Assembly: GCA_942159475.1 (NCBI GenBank)
Contig: OW804095.1
Span: forward strand, 90,099,740-90,163,739
Origin: Sthenelais limicola
Lineage: Eukaryota; Annelida; Polychaeta; Phyllodocida; Sigalionidae
DNA length: 64,000 nt
Reading direction: 5' to 3'
Positions 47,392 to 58,852 of this stretch are shown here, in pieces. The notes under the pieces were generated by a model. It was not told the DNA's origin, did not search any database, and was given only the letters and a program-made list of their open reading frames with translations. The stretch's first letter is position 1; every line of letters begins with the position of its first letter. Both the position numbers and the translations under genes were made by a program.

Positions 47392-47704
47392 GGTTGGTGA
47401 TATGAAATATCACAGTCTAGATAGATGTTGTTGGTGATACTTTGTATCACAGTCTTTAGATTAGGTTATATGAGGTAGTGGAGTAGTTGGTGATATAGGA
47501 TATCACAGTCTATGTTGTTGGCGCTACGTTGTACCACAGTCTTTTAGTAAGAAATATATTATTATATACGTTGGTGATGTAGCTATCACAGTCCATGATG
47601 TTGGCGATTCATTGTTTCACAGTCTGACATATTGTGGATGTTGCTACTTGGTATCACACTCCTTATATGTATAGCTTGTAGTTGGGTGATACAAGGTATC
47701 ACTG
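47392..47704. repeat. Array of eight short stem-loops with a shared tail
   Basis: Eight copies of an imperfect palindrome of the type GTTGGTGATAYnnnRTATCACAGTC lie at about 47392, 47432, 47485, 47516, 47570, 47600, 47639 and 47681. They are separated by unlike spacers of roughly 5-35 bp. Four copies (1, 2, 3 and 8) have perfect 7-bp arms around a 3-nt centre, and the innermost pair is A-T in some and G-C in others, so pairing is kept while sequence varies. All lie in one orientation, marked by the AGTC tail of most copies. They lie just downstream, on the minus strand, of the recombinase remnant. Confidence 0.75.
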
Positions 47705-47769
47705 TAGACTGGTGATCGTGTTGCGTCTGGTGCTGTAGCATGGAGCACGCTTCACTTTGTTGTGATGTT

Positions 47770-48362
47770 GTCAATCAATAGAGTCGACACTTTTGTTGCA
47801 GATTTCACTGTTACATACTGCTTAAAGGGTGGTCTCCACTGGCTGTGGTAAGCTCTGCGGTAAGCCTTGCGATGGTTTGTGCTGGTTCTGTAGGTGGTGA
47901 GGAATGACGAGGTCCTTGCCTACATGGTCAGTGAATGATGTAGGCATGACCTCGCCACCCCTCAACAACACAGCACCATCGCAAGGCTTACCGCAGACCT
48001 TACCGCAGAGCTTACCGCAGCCAGTGGATACCACCCTTAACAGCACTTGATGCCAAGGATCCAAATCTTTGGATTTCTGCGTCTGTGGATCCCAGCTTAC
48101 AAGTGTGGGTTGCCGTCGATCGTCTGAGTGAGCGCAGCAAGTATTCATCTTTATTCATGCCCATTTTTCCAATTGACCACTTGAAATGCTTAGTGAGGTC
48201 CACTATTGTTATGGGCTTGTATGTAGATGGAAATACTAAGAACGGTTGTTGAGCAAATCTGGTTGGGGCCTCTATCATAGCTTGCTTGTAGGCCTCGACC
48301 ATGGGATCCTGGGTCGTGGGTTGTGAGGTGCTGCCTTTAGGAACACTGTACGACGCTGATTA
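47770..48362 (-). pseudogene. Tyrosine recombinase C-terminal fragment split by a MITE
   Basis: The minus-strand frame opening just after a stop near 48360 has the box II order of a retroelement tyrosine recombinase: RSLRRSTAT (R-x-x-R with arginine in the usual histidine place) and then IQRFGSLASSAV, where the family has a GxW/GxH motif. The TTAA MITE follows at once. Past the MITE the same frame continues from the left TTAA and meets a tyrosine codon within a few residues, at the position expected for the catalytic tyrosine. The N-terminal half is absent. It is distinct from the recombinase at 10.9 kb. Confidence 0.6.
47826..48036. mobile_element. 211-bp MITE with TTAA target duplication
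   Basis: TTAA lies on both sides (47822-47825 and 48037-48040). The ends are long inverted repeats (GGGTGGTCTCCACTGGCTG and the complement of CAGCCAGTGGATACCACCC), carrying repeated GCGGTAAG words. TTAA duplications are typical of piggyBac and some Kolobok families; no coding capacity. It lies inside the recombinase remnant. Confidence 0.82.
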
Positions 48363-49333
48363 AACAACTGTAGGTTTTTTGCCCATTTTTGCGTTATAAC
48401 TAGGTGTCCATCCTTAACAGTGACGTCCTCCCTCCTACATCACCCCTATCTCTAGCTCCTGCTGTGTTGTCATTTACGAGGGTGTCAGGTGTTGCACTAG
48501 TAATGTTCTGACATGTTGTATGCTTGTGGTGAGCACCAAATAGACCAAAGTGGTGTGACTTATGTTGTTGATTCAGGTTGCATGACTGTATCGTGCTAAA
48601 GCAATTAGTTGAAGGCTGCCCTCTCGCTTCCGCCTATCATAAATAGATTAAATAATACTTGTTTACATATATATGTGCCAACCTTTACTCATATAGTTAG
48701 TCGCTCATCCAGTCACTCACTAATTCACTCACTCACTATCTCATTCAATCATTTATTCATTCATTTATTTATTTATCTGTTAATTTTGATTAATCTTAAT
48801 AGTGTATTGTAATTTAAAAATAATTATCAATAATTCATATCAACAATTTATATTACATTCAAACTTACCCTCTGTGGTGTATATTCTAAAATCCTAAGTC
48901 TTTCTTGTACAATGTGATGAGAAAGAATACTGTTCTCCAAAGCCCATTTCATCAATGATAGTCAATCGTAAAATCCTCGAGTAATTAATTGCAATTCCCA
49001 ATCCGAAAATGCCATGTTCATTCAATTATATATATGTATATCCTATTTGTATATCACAAATGTAATTATATTGCAACTAAATATCACACTATCAATATAT
49101 TACAATGTCAGCATATCACAATCTTGTCAATCAATTAAACGTAATTCCAATTCTAATTGATTATAGGTGAATGTTCATATGTTCCTTACTGCTCTCTCTC
49201 AAGACCTCACAATCATAGTCAAAATAAAACCTGCCCTATTCCTCTTTACGGGTCTCTGGTCCGGTTTTGTCCCTAAATTGCCCTTGTAACGGGCAATCCT
49301 ACCAGCGGATAGAGTCTGTGGTCAACCCCTAAA
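48363..49333. other. Non-coding, nothing recognised
   Basis: AT-rich, with a short TCAC/ATTC-type simple repeat near 48700-48780. Confidence 0.45.
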
Positions 49334-49457
49334 GGACTTGTAAGGTTGTGGTTAGGAGGGAATAGCCTTATGGACATGTGATAGAGAACTTGCTATTGCT
49401 CGTCCTCTCTCACATGCCATAAGTCTATTCCCTCCTAACCACAACCTTCTAAGTCCA
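49334..49457. repeat. Long hairpin repeat, 52-bp arms
   Basis: The left arm (49334-49386) and right arm (49406-49457) are near-perfect inverted copies, with shared core GGTTGTGGTTAGGAGGGAAT, around a ~19-bp loop. Foldback/MITE-like. Confidence 0.85.
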
Positions 49458-49886
49458 TAATATATACCTATGTACCTCCCACCTCCAATCTCGCTGACTC
49501 CTTCCTTTTCCTTACCTCTTCCTATGAAGGTGTATTAAATATCTCAAGGTTATGATTAACGATCAAAATTTACACAACTCAATGTCTAAGGGCATATGTT
49601 AGGGGCAGGTTTTTATCCATTATAATAAGGTGCTTACAGCTCACTTCAAACATAAAACCAATTTCTGTGGCTAACTGTTATCTACTGATTTCTTTCATCC
49701 TTAGTTCCACAAATCTCCACTTCATGACACCTGTAACCTATAACCTATAACCTATACCCTGTAGCCTCTCATCTCTCATCTCTCCCATCTCTACATGATA
49801 ATCCCATCAATCAATTGAACATATCTCTGGGGTTAAAGGTCAGGGTCGATCTAATCAGATGTTACCATTATCAAACCTATCAGGTT
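49458..49886. other. Non-coding, nothing recognised
   Basis: Contains a short CCTATAA-type tandem near 49735-49760. Confidence 0.45.
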
Positions 49887-50090
49887 TAAGCCCTGCACAC
49901 ACAGGGCCAATTTGCCTCCCGATTGTCCCCCGATTTAGGTCTTATGGCGAATTGTTTGATTTCATTTCGAATTGTTTATGTTATTTCAAAAACATAAACA
50001 AGGATTGGAAATGAAATCATACGATTCATCGGGAGACCCAAATCAGGCAACAATCGGGAGGCAAATCGGCTGTGTGTGTACAGGGCTTAA
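49887..50090. repeat. 204-bp inverted-repeat element
   Basis: Both ends read TTAAGCCCTG with the subterminal word TTTGCCTCCCGATTG, inverted. The inner part also pairs (GATTTCATTT and AAATGAAATC; TGTTTATGTT and AACATAAACA). MITE-like. Confidence 0.8.
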
Positions 50091-52460
50091 GGGTTAAGGC
50101 TGGCAGGTTAAGGTCAGGGATGGATTTAACCCATTAAGGTGTTTAATAATAGTTTATATGTTTCCATATGTCATAATGGCGCCAGACAGTCTAGTCCCAG
50201 AAGTCAAAACCCATTAATCATAAGTCCTAGGTCACAGGTCAGGGTGGTGGGGCCCCTTGATCCCCTTAGATCCTCTAGGGGTCAGCCTAGGGGTCAGGCT
50301 CGTGACAAGGTACAGATGAAACAGGCATTACATAGTTCTACTACTCTGAATCAAATTTGGTATCTTGACAGGGTTATTCTACACCTGCCCTTCATTGAAT
50401 GGACATTTGATGTCGTCATTTTATTTAATACCGTTCCATTCCCAACAGAATCATTATTATGAGAGGGACAGGTGAAATCCTACTCTGTATTAAGAGTTCA
50501 TGCTCCCTAAAAACTGCTGGGGCATTATTAAAAAATTCTTTGTTTTGGGGGGGATTCCTTACTAGGTCTTGTGTTCTTTTTAGGAGCCATTATGATCTTC
50601 TTGAGTAGTTGTGTCACCGGAGGAGAGTAGAGGGGAAACTGCCAAGTGAGAAAAGATCGCAGGATGGCAGAGGAATTTTAAAAGAAGTTTTGATGCCAAG
50701 ACAGCAGAGAAGGAAGTGATGGAGAGGAAGGAAGGAGGGATGGAAGTAGGGAGGAAAGTGATGGTTGGTGAGAGAGGAGTGGAATTGGATGAGGAGGTAG
50801 AGAGGAGAAGAGGAGTCCTCGTTGCAATGCCAAGTAATTGGCTACTCCACGATTATCTCATGTACTGACACCAGACGGCGTTGGCGTCGGAAATGGAGGC
50901 TTGGGTGCACATAACACTGCTGTAGCAGATGCATGCCGAGTATGTATACCATTGGTAAACATTGTACATGAACGTCATTAATCATCGAGAAAAACATTCA
51001 CATTAAGTTACTAGGTAGACAAAATGATTCCCAAGATGGAGTTTTCATAAATCAACCCCCTTGAATCCCGCTCCCATAGAGATTGGCCTGGCTGTGGTGC
51101 TATTGTGTCGACGAAAATGGCAAAAGTACAGAAGAAAACCGTTGATATGCCTTATACTAGGTGGCGCGCTCAGCAATTTAGGATAGGCGAATTAGCACCA
51201 GTGCCAATTCCCACATGATAATTGTACATTTTCAGGCAACTTCAGCAATCCGTATGTATATGCATGCATGTACCTGTATGTTACTGCCCTGTCAGGAAAC
51301 CATAGTAACATAGGTTGGGGTCAAAGCTTATTTATTCAAGTCAGAGACTGGTCCCTCCATAACTGAGATGAGCAATTGGTGCACAAAGTGCCCACTGTAA
51401 AGCAACTCCCTGTTGTGGGGGCCCAGTATGGAAGACCTTAGCAAGTGTGAATTGCTCTATAACTCTTTTCAAGGCAGGAGTCATTCCAAGCCCCGAGACA
51501 AGATCGGAGATCAGCGGCTCCCCTGCCTCTAGGCTCCCTGTGAGAGCCATATTTCTGTCGTTGATATCACTTAGGACTCATAAGTCAAGCCATTATGTCT
51601 TATGTGGTCTGTGGTCACGACCAGTAAGCACCCATGTATGATTCACAACTTAATGCAAATGCTAGCTCTGTAGTAACCCAAGCAACGTGGATCCATACTT
51701 AGTATGCCCACCACAACTTCACACTAGGCATTGCTTTAATATAGCCATAGATAAAAGATATTAATGTCAGTTCAGGGGTGGTATCAATACTGCTTGATAC
51801 TTATAGCGAAAGACATCACAGCTTCAGTTTCTGAAGGCTTATGGGCAGGGTGACAAGTACACGGTTTCTGCGTACATCCCCTAGGCAATGATGTATTCCT
51901 CAATTTTGCTCTATACATTCATTGGTATGAAGACGCTATGGCGCTAGGGGCTAGACATACGGTGAACAGACAGGACCGGGTCATTAAGCATGTAGCTTGT
52001 TGCCCTATCTTGTCATACAGCTTTCAACATTGTCCCAGCAATAGCAATCTGGACTGGCATCAGTCCACATGGGAATATTCATCTGGTATTGCTGGAATGC
52101 ATGGGCAAAGATAACCAGGTGCCCGTTGCATAAGAAGTCCTCACTTCCTATTGTAAATGTATTTAAGCTGACCACCCTAGGCCTATATGATGTGAAAAAC
52201 GAAGATTTAGAACTATTAATGACAATATAATTGTCACTGGGAGTCAATGAAAACACTGCCATACTGTCCATCTTGTAAATTGCAAATCAAAATGGTTATC
52301 AATCAATCAATCACTTAAAATGTTCTTTGCTAAGCTATTCTTTCTTGCTTAGAGAGGAAATTCCTATTGAAAGAACGCTGAATGATCATTGTTTGTAGCC
52401 AATCGCTTCCCTTATAGTTAGTTCCGCACCAGCTGCTGAGCAAGGAAAAGTAGCTTAATG
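50091..52460. other. Non-coding, nothing recognised
   Basis: Short frames (50139-50462, 51341-51641, 52005-52271) have no motif support. A purine-rich stretch lies at 50640-50820. Confidence 0.45.
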
Positions 52461-53440
52461 TTTGGTTCCATTCCCACGCTACTTCTCCCGCTACTGCTCC
52501 CGCTACTATGACAGTCTCTTGCTGCTGTTTCTGTAGAAACGGGAGCAAACTGCAAGCAACTGAAACTAACTGGAATCAGTGCTATTGGGATGTAAAACCA
52601 CAGTTCCACTACAGTAATGGGAGAAATAGCAGGGATGGGTGCTTTTGGCTCCCGCTACATAGCCATGTTACTTCCCTCTTCTTTTGGTGGATTTTAGAAG
52701 CGTAGGGTGCTCCCGCTTCTATCAAACATGTTTAATGTGTAACGGCCGCTACTTTATAGCTGAAGTAGCGGGAAGTAGCGGGAGCTGAAGTGGGGCAATG
52801 GCACCATTGTACATTACTCCTCCCGTTACTTGACGCATCCATTTTCATGTGAAAATAATCTTCTGCTCACATTTATGAGAAGCGGTAGAAGTAGTGATAG
52901 AAGTAAAAACTGGGTTCGACTGGCCGGCTACTCCTCCCACTACTTTGACAGTCTACTTTGACAGTCTAAAGAAATGGGGGCAAGCAACTGAAGGTAACCA
53001 GAATAGGTGCTATTGCCCTGTTACTTCCACCACTACTTCTACCGCTACTTCTACTGCTACTTCTACCGCTACTCAGAAATGTGAGCAGACAACATTTTAG
53101 TTTCATATGGAAATGAACACATCAAGAAATGTGAGGGGTAACATGGAGTGGTGACATTGGCCCACTTCAGCTCCCACCACTTCCTGCTACTTCAGCTACA
53201 AAGTAGCGGCCATTAAATGTCAAACATGTTCGATAGAAGTGGGAGTACTGTACGCTTTGAAAATTTGCCAAATGGCTATGTAGCAGAAGCCAATAGTAAC
53301 CATCTCCATTACTCTCTGGCTACTACATGGCTATGTAGCAGAAGCCAATAGTAACCATCTCCATTATACTTTGGCTACTGCTTCTTTAATCAAGAAGCGG
53401 GAGTAGTAGTGGGAGAAGTAGCAGGACAGTGGAACCCAGG
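52461..53440. mobile_element. ~0.98-kb foldback element rich in CTCCCGCTACT words
   Basis: The left end (GGTTCCATTCCCACGCTACT) and the complement of the right end (GGTTCCACTGTCCTGCTACT) are inverted copies. The words CTCCCGCTACTTC and GAAGTAGCGGGAG recur many times in both orientations. A second, inner pair of inverted segments (about 52720-52800 and 53155-53235) gives a nested stem. A 67-bp segment is tandemly doubled near 53265-53390. Non-coding. Confidence 0.65.
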
Positions 53441-53455
53441 CTTAAGGAAGCAACA

Positions 53456-53760
53456 TATTAAGTAAGAATTTCTTATGCAATGGCCCCCAGGAATTATAAT
53501 GAAATGTGTATATTCCTTGCTGTTAGGGATCAAATTTCTTATCTGAATCATTACTTTGAAAACTATGGTCTGGGGGAGAAAAATGTAGGTCTTAACTGTG
53601 ATAACCGTAGTGGCCAAAACAAGAACAGGTATATTCTGGCATATTTGATGTGGCATGTCCTTGTACTGGAAGGCACAGGTCTATTACACTTAACCTTTTG
53701 ATTACTGGGCACACTGAGTTTGCCCCCAACTGGTGGTTTGGGACTTTGGGAGGGGTAGAG
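53456..53760 (+). pseudogene. Fragment of a DUF7869-like domain protein
   Basis: The plus-strand frame from 53480 reads NHYFENYGLGEKNVGL followed by CDNRSGQNKNRYILAYLMW. After a one-base frame change near 53695 it reads LITGHTEFAPNWWFG. This order (LxxHxDNCxGQNKN...YLMWR, then xGHTKFxPDxxFG) is the signature of a widespread invertebrate domain annotated as DUF7869, found in repetitive, probably mobile-element-derived proteins. The upstream zinc-rich part is absent. The frame break makes it a remnant. Function unknown; an RNase H-like or nuclease fold is only a guess. Confidence 0.65.
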
Positions 53761-54041
53761 GAAGGGGAAGGGACAGGGAATCTTCTGACAAATCATTACA
53801 ATTAGGTGGTGAAGAATCTTCTTCTGAGGAGGAGGAGGAGGAGGTTGTAGGGGAGCCTCAAGCAAGAGGGAGAGGTAAGGGTAGAGGAACATTTAGGGGA
53901 AGGGCAAGGGAATCTTCAGAATCTTCTTCTGATGGGGAGGTTGCACCTCCTCCAGCAAAGAGAGGTAGGCAGAGGGGCAGTGGAAATGTGCAGGAACGTC
54001 AGCCAGGAAGGGGTAGAGGTAAAGGAAAGGGTAGGGGCTGA
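53733..54041 (+). CDS. RGG-rich/acidic low-complexity ORF
   Basis: A 102-codon frame overlaps the end of the DUF7869-like remnant in another frame. It has RG-rich blocks (GRGRGRGRD near residue 7; RGRGKGRGTFRGRAR near 45-60; a GRGRGKGKGRG end) alternating with Ser-Glu-rich acidic blocks (SSSEEEEEE). Such composition is typical of RNA-binding low-complexity tails. No folded domain is present. It could be the C-terminal tail of the DUF7869 protein after a frame change, or an artefact of purine-rich DNA. Confidence 0.4.
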   Translation: MVWDFGRGRGRGRDRESSDKSLQLGGEESSSEEEEEEVVGEPQARGRGKGRGTFRGRARESSESSSDGEVAPPPAKRGRQRGSGNVQERQPGRGRGKGKGRG

Positions 54042-57000
54042 CTGCTTTTTATTACTGAATTTATTACTGGTTATTGCTGGTTATTTTTTTTTTGGTACTG
54101 GTCTTTATTCAGGCACGGTTACAAGCTTTACATAAATCATTTTAGGGGAATATAAGATTGACGTTAGTATAACCACGACTCACCATATGGTGATATACCG
54201 CCGTTGCCGCCGTTGCCTGTATTACTGTTGTATATTTTGTTTTGTTAGAATGAATTATAAAGGTATTATCATGTATCTAATTGCCAACACTGCACCGAAG
54301 AATTTTGTACAGAATATTATGCTCATTTATTTAGTATTTTTTTTGTTATATTGTGGCCCTAGTAGTCAACAATACCTGTCCCAAATCAGAGAATAATCTG
54401 ATCATATGAACTGGTGATTTTGCATGACCACGCGCCCAACATAAATCCCACAAAGTCACCTTGAAATTTCTTGAATTTGTTATGTTATGGCCCTGGTAGA
54501 TAGTAAAGCGTGTCCCAAATCTCATAGAAATCAGCTGATAACCAATGTCCGTAACCAAGGTTGGCATGTCAAGGAAAAGTCACACAACTTTGACCTTGAA
54601 TATCTCAGTTTCTGGTACCTCCAGTAACCGCGTCGCTTAAATACTCACCGCAAACATATAAATATACCCTAAGGGCCTAAAATTAAGCTCTTTACTTCAT
54701 TGGAAAGCTCTTTCCTGGTGCTTACACCTTATCAACTTAAGATGATACTGATACTTTTTCGAATTTTGTCTTGTAAAGCAATTAAACTGGAGTTTTCTCA
54801 TAGATAACAAATGGTAGGAGCTTAGCACTTATTTGTGTAAAATTATTTGTGGGGAACAATAAAAGCTGTTATGTGAGATATAAAACACGTTTCATTTATA
54901 AGAATTCAATTTTCTACGATCTATTCCTGAATAAAAGAGATTTTATTATTTTTTTGGTATAGCGTTTCATTTTGAGACCAATCATGCAAATGGTGATACC
55001 TTTTTGAAATTTGGCAGGGTGTTTGAATAGGCCATGAAAAAATCGTGAGATACATGGTGGCTGACACTCCTGGTGTCCGGTAGCTGCAAAATTCAATGGT
55101 TTTGAGTATGGAGAATTCATTTCTGAAGTCTATTTTTGGTTTCAAGGTCATTTCAAGGTCAAAATTCAAATATGGCTGCCACAGTGAACAAAAATGTCAT
55201 ATCTCAGCTCCTGTAAATACTATATCCATGTATCTTACCAGTTTTTCTATGTTTATAGGCCTGAGGGATCTATTTCTGCAGTCATTTTCCCTCTTTTAAG
55301 GTCATTTTCAAGGTCAAAATTGAATATGGCTGCCAGTGAGAGATGAGTAGGTCATATGGCAGCTTCTATTTTTGTGAGGCAATTTAAGGACACTTTTGAG
55401 ATCGAAGTGTGCATCCAAAGTGCATCCGCGCAACCTGGGTATACTAAATAAATAAATTATCAGGATGACCGCAATATTAAAAATTATTAAATTAATCTAA
55501 AAAAATATACACTTCAATTGTTATAATGGTTCATGACGAGTTTGTAGGATGTAAGGTTATTCTGATAGGAATGTGGAGTAGAAAAACAACCCAATAGCAG
55601 GATTTATTTAAATGAAAGTGGTAATTTGGAGTTGTAAACAGTTTTTTCATAAATATCCAAGATATATATATATATATGCCTTTAAGTAATTTCACTTATC
55701 AATTTGAAACCTATGGCGATTGAGTGCTCTAGGAAAGCTTGTAGCTTGACCAGTGAGTGGACTGCTTTTTATTTGCAGGTCGCACTATAGGGCATACACA
55801 TTACATAGGGCTAAAAAACTGTGAAGCAGAATGGATGTGCGCATAGGGTAGTGGTGTTTGACCAGTGGTCATTATCTAATATTCAACCTGTAATTTGTAT
55901 ATTTCCATGTCATATTCTTTGTCACACCTTTCTATGTTTGTAAGCTATTTCACTTGTACTCTGATCTTTGAGTCAAACAGTTAGTTGGGCTGTACCCTGC
56001 GGAGTGCCAACTGAGGTATGGTTGTGGTGTAATAAAGATACTTGGCTGGCGAGGACCTGGAGAACCTGGTTGTGTGGTTATTTTTCTGTGATCGTGGCAT
56101 CCAAATAATAGCTAGACACTACAAATATATATATTGATTTGTGATGACATTTCATACAATTCTCTCGTCATAGGCTATAGCTGCATGATGGGTCCTTGGT
56201 GCCAACTCTTAAACACTCCCCTCTCACTACACCAACTCAGTTTGTGTTACAAAGTCTGCATAAAACGACCTGATGAAATAATATACAGTCTACTAAACAT
56301 TCACCACATGCACGCCATTGGTCAACCATGCAACAAATAGCTTATAGTCCGGCACTTGAGGGGCTAAAAATTAGGTTTTGTGACCCACTCTTGTAAACCG
56401 CTCTGAAGCAATGTTATCTGTACTATATATATGATTTTTTCTGAATTTTTCAAATCTTATGTTAGTTTTTTGCTAAAAGTGGGTTTATGGAACCTAAATT
56501 ACGTTTCCATAGCAACCATTAACATTTTCATTTAAAAGTCAACATACAATTAGTTGTCATTGTATTTTCTCCAATAATAGAAATAATGTAATTTCCTCTG
56601 TTAGGAATATGGTGCTACACATTATCTAGTTGATGATACCATAGAAAAAAAACTTGGAATGTTTTTTGTATCTGTAGTCATGGCAACAAAAACAAAAACA
56701 CAAGATTCTCAACATTATATCAGTCTTAAATATCTATTTTTATTATAATTTATATAGCAATGAACTGCTGGAAAAACAAATTTAAGGGCAAATTTGGCCT
56801 GAATATTTCAAAACTATGCTTACTGATCTGAGTATAAGGTTCTTAAAGTCGGTCTCTATGGCAACCATATGTTGATATTGAATTGTCAACAACAGTATTT
56901 TCATTTACACTTCATTTGATGATGGGGTATGTCCTTGTTTTGTGTACAGAACTCCTATGTCCTGAAAACAAGGGTTTTTGGTGAAAAGTAGTATAACAAA

Positions 57001-57844
57001 GGTTTTTGACATTAAATAAAAGCTGAGATATCAAACATTCCAATTATGACGATCTCACATTCTAAAAAGTGTTTGTTTGACCTTTCATCAGGGGTCAAAA
57101 CTCAAAGTTAACAAAAATACAAGGATAACGGGAAAAATGACTTTTCTTACTGTAGCTTTGTGAAATACATGAATATCTTTTTAATACAATCCGCTGTACC
57201 ATTTCAATCACGCCTCTTCCTCTATCTGAGATGCTAGACATGCAATTGATCAAAGACTGGTCAATGTAATAGAATATCATGAAGCAAAAGCATAAATGCA
57301 CCATCTAAAGAGTGCTTAGCAAATGCATGATTAAGAATGATGGTTAGGGATCTCGGCGTCTGGGAAGCCACAAAGTGTTGCCAACTTCGCAGAGAGAGCC
57401 TAGTTTTCTCCACACATACCTCCAACATGTTACTTTCCCTTGAGACCTACTCAGATAATCTTCTGTGGCTTGAACCTATTTCCAAGTAGGGCTTAATATA
57501 CATGGCTGGTTGCTTTTCTCTCTGCGCCAAGATACCTAACACTGGGAGAGGAATCGCATATCTCTGACTTTAATTAAATAAGGAACAAGAGCAGAAATGA
57601 AATTTCTAAGAAAGCATCTCCTTTCCCAGGTGGAAAAGGGCACGTGTTACTCGTATTAGAGATGTTTTAGATGACAATTTTCAATTTATGTCGACAACTA
57701 CAGGCCACATATAACCTGAGACCCAAGGTTGTAGAAATTTTGTAGAAAGATGCTCAACTCAAACATGCCATCCCAAGGCATTTGTTAAGAGCAGTCGCTC
57801 AAGACGGTCAAGAAGGTCAAGATGTTGAAATTAGAAATGATATA
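54042..57844. other. Non-coding, some dispersed-repeat features
   Basis: A T-run with TCTTTATTCAGG at 54080-54112 could be the minus-strand poly(A) end of another truncated LINE. A ~157-bp unit marked by AAGGTCAAAATT and ATATGGCTGCCA is doubled at about 55110-55345. A second AATAAAG with a G/T-rich tail near 56030 resembles an LTR end without support. No coding frame. Confidence 0.35.
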
Positions 57845-58090
57845 TTCATTAAAATCGGTGCCAAGAACATACACATGCCTTAATAGAAAGCAAAAAAATT
57901 AGACATGAAGAATCTCCAAAATGGTCGTGAATTCTTGAAATTGCAAATTCTTGAAAATGGTCGCGAATTCATTAAAATGGGTGCCAAGAACATACACATG
58001 GCCTTGATAAAAAGCAACAAATTACATATAAAGAAGCTCCAAAAATGGTCGCGAATTCTTGAAATTCAAGACTTAATTTATACGGTTTAA
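57845..58090. repeat. Tandem duplication of a ~125-bp unit
   Basis: GTGCCAAGAACATACACATG and TGGTCGYGAATTCTTGAAATT each occur twice in order (about 57860 and 57980; about 57922 and 58047). Confidence 0.8.
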
Positions 58091-58145
58091 AGCAGAACAA
58101 ATGAATTTGTATTTTTCTTCTCCTTACCTTGCCACACATGATGTT

Positions 58146-58852
58146 CGGTTGCATGCCTTCCAATATTAAGTTCTCCATAGAAATACATGTTGTAATAAAT
58201 TATTGAAAAGAATTAAAATTAAAGACAGTGCAGTTTGCCCCTATTGTGATGCAGAGGATTATATAGACCACTTCTTCGTGGAGTGTGAACAGGTTAATAC
58301 CTTCTTAAGCGATTTAACCCAATGGCTAAATAATGCAGGTGACTTAAAAAATGTTTTCGTAGGGGTTTTAACTGAAAAAAAAATCATTTTGGGTCTCCTA
58401 GGTACCAATTAAAAAACTCTTAGACTTAACTTCATTTTACTGGCAGACAAGTCATATATACACAGACAGAGGCTTTGGTAACAACAACATTAAGGTAGAT
58501 ATCTTTGTGAAAGAATTCACAAGTAGAGTCAAAGCTATGGGAATGGCTGCTAATTATAACCCATCAGTGAGCAAGCTCTACGACGGGTGGAAGAAGTTAC
58601 ATTTTGATATTTAAAAGCTCCCCAAAACACAATATCAAGGGCTATGGAAACCCACATATAGTAGTCTATGAAATATGATATAAGAATCAAACCAGTCAAA
58701 CAAACAATTGTGAAAGAATGTTGATTTTTCTTAAAGTCAAATAGTTGTAATCAAAACGGAGGGTCAATGTTCCTTCTTCATTATCACCATATACACCTGT
58801 GTTTACATGTTTTCATGAATAAAAATCTGATGTTGGACAAAATAAAAAAAAA
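58146..58852 (+). pseudogene. 3' end of a non-LTR retrotransposon
   Basis: The frame 58203-58412 has KRIKIKDSAVCPYC...DHFFVEC, the Cys-rich segment found near the C-terminus of many LINE proteins (C-x2-C...H...C). Sequence up to about 58615 stays coding-like in shifting frames (IYTDRGFG, KLYDGWKKLHFDI). An AATAAA at 58818-58823 and an A-run at 58843-58852 end it. The 5' part, with endonuclease and RT, is missing. It differs from the LINE at 37.7 kb in sequence and strand. Confidence 0.6.

Noticed and set aside
47392..47704. CRISPR array
   Set aside because: The repeats are short, palindromic and variable, the spacers differ in length, and the context is a eukaryotic genome without cas genes.
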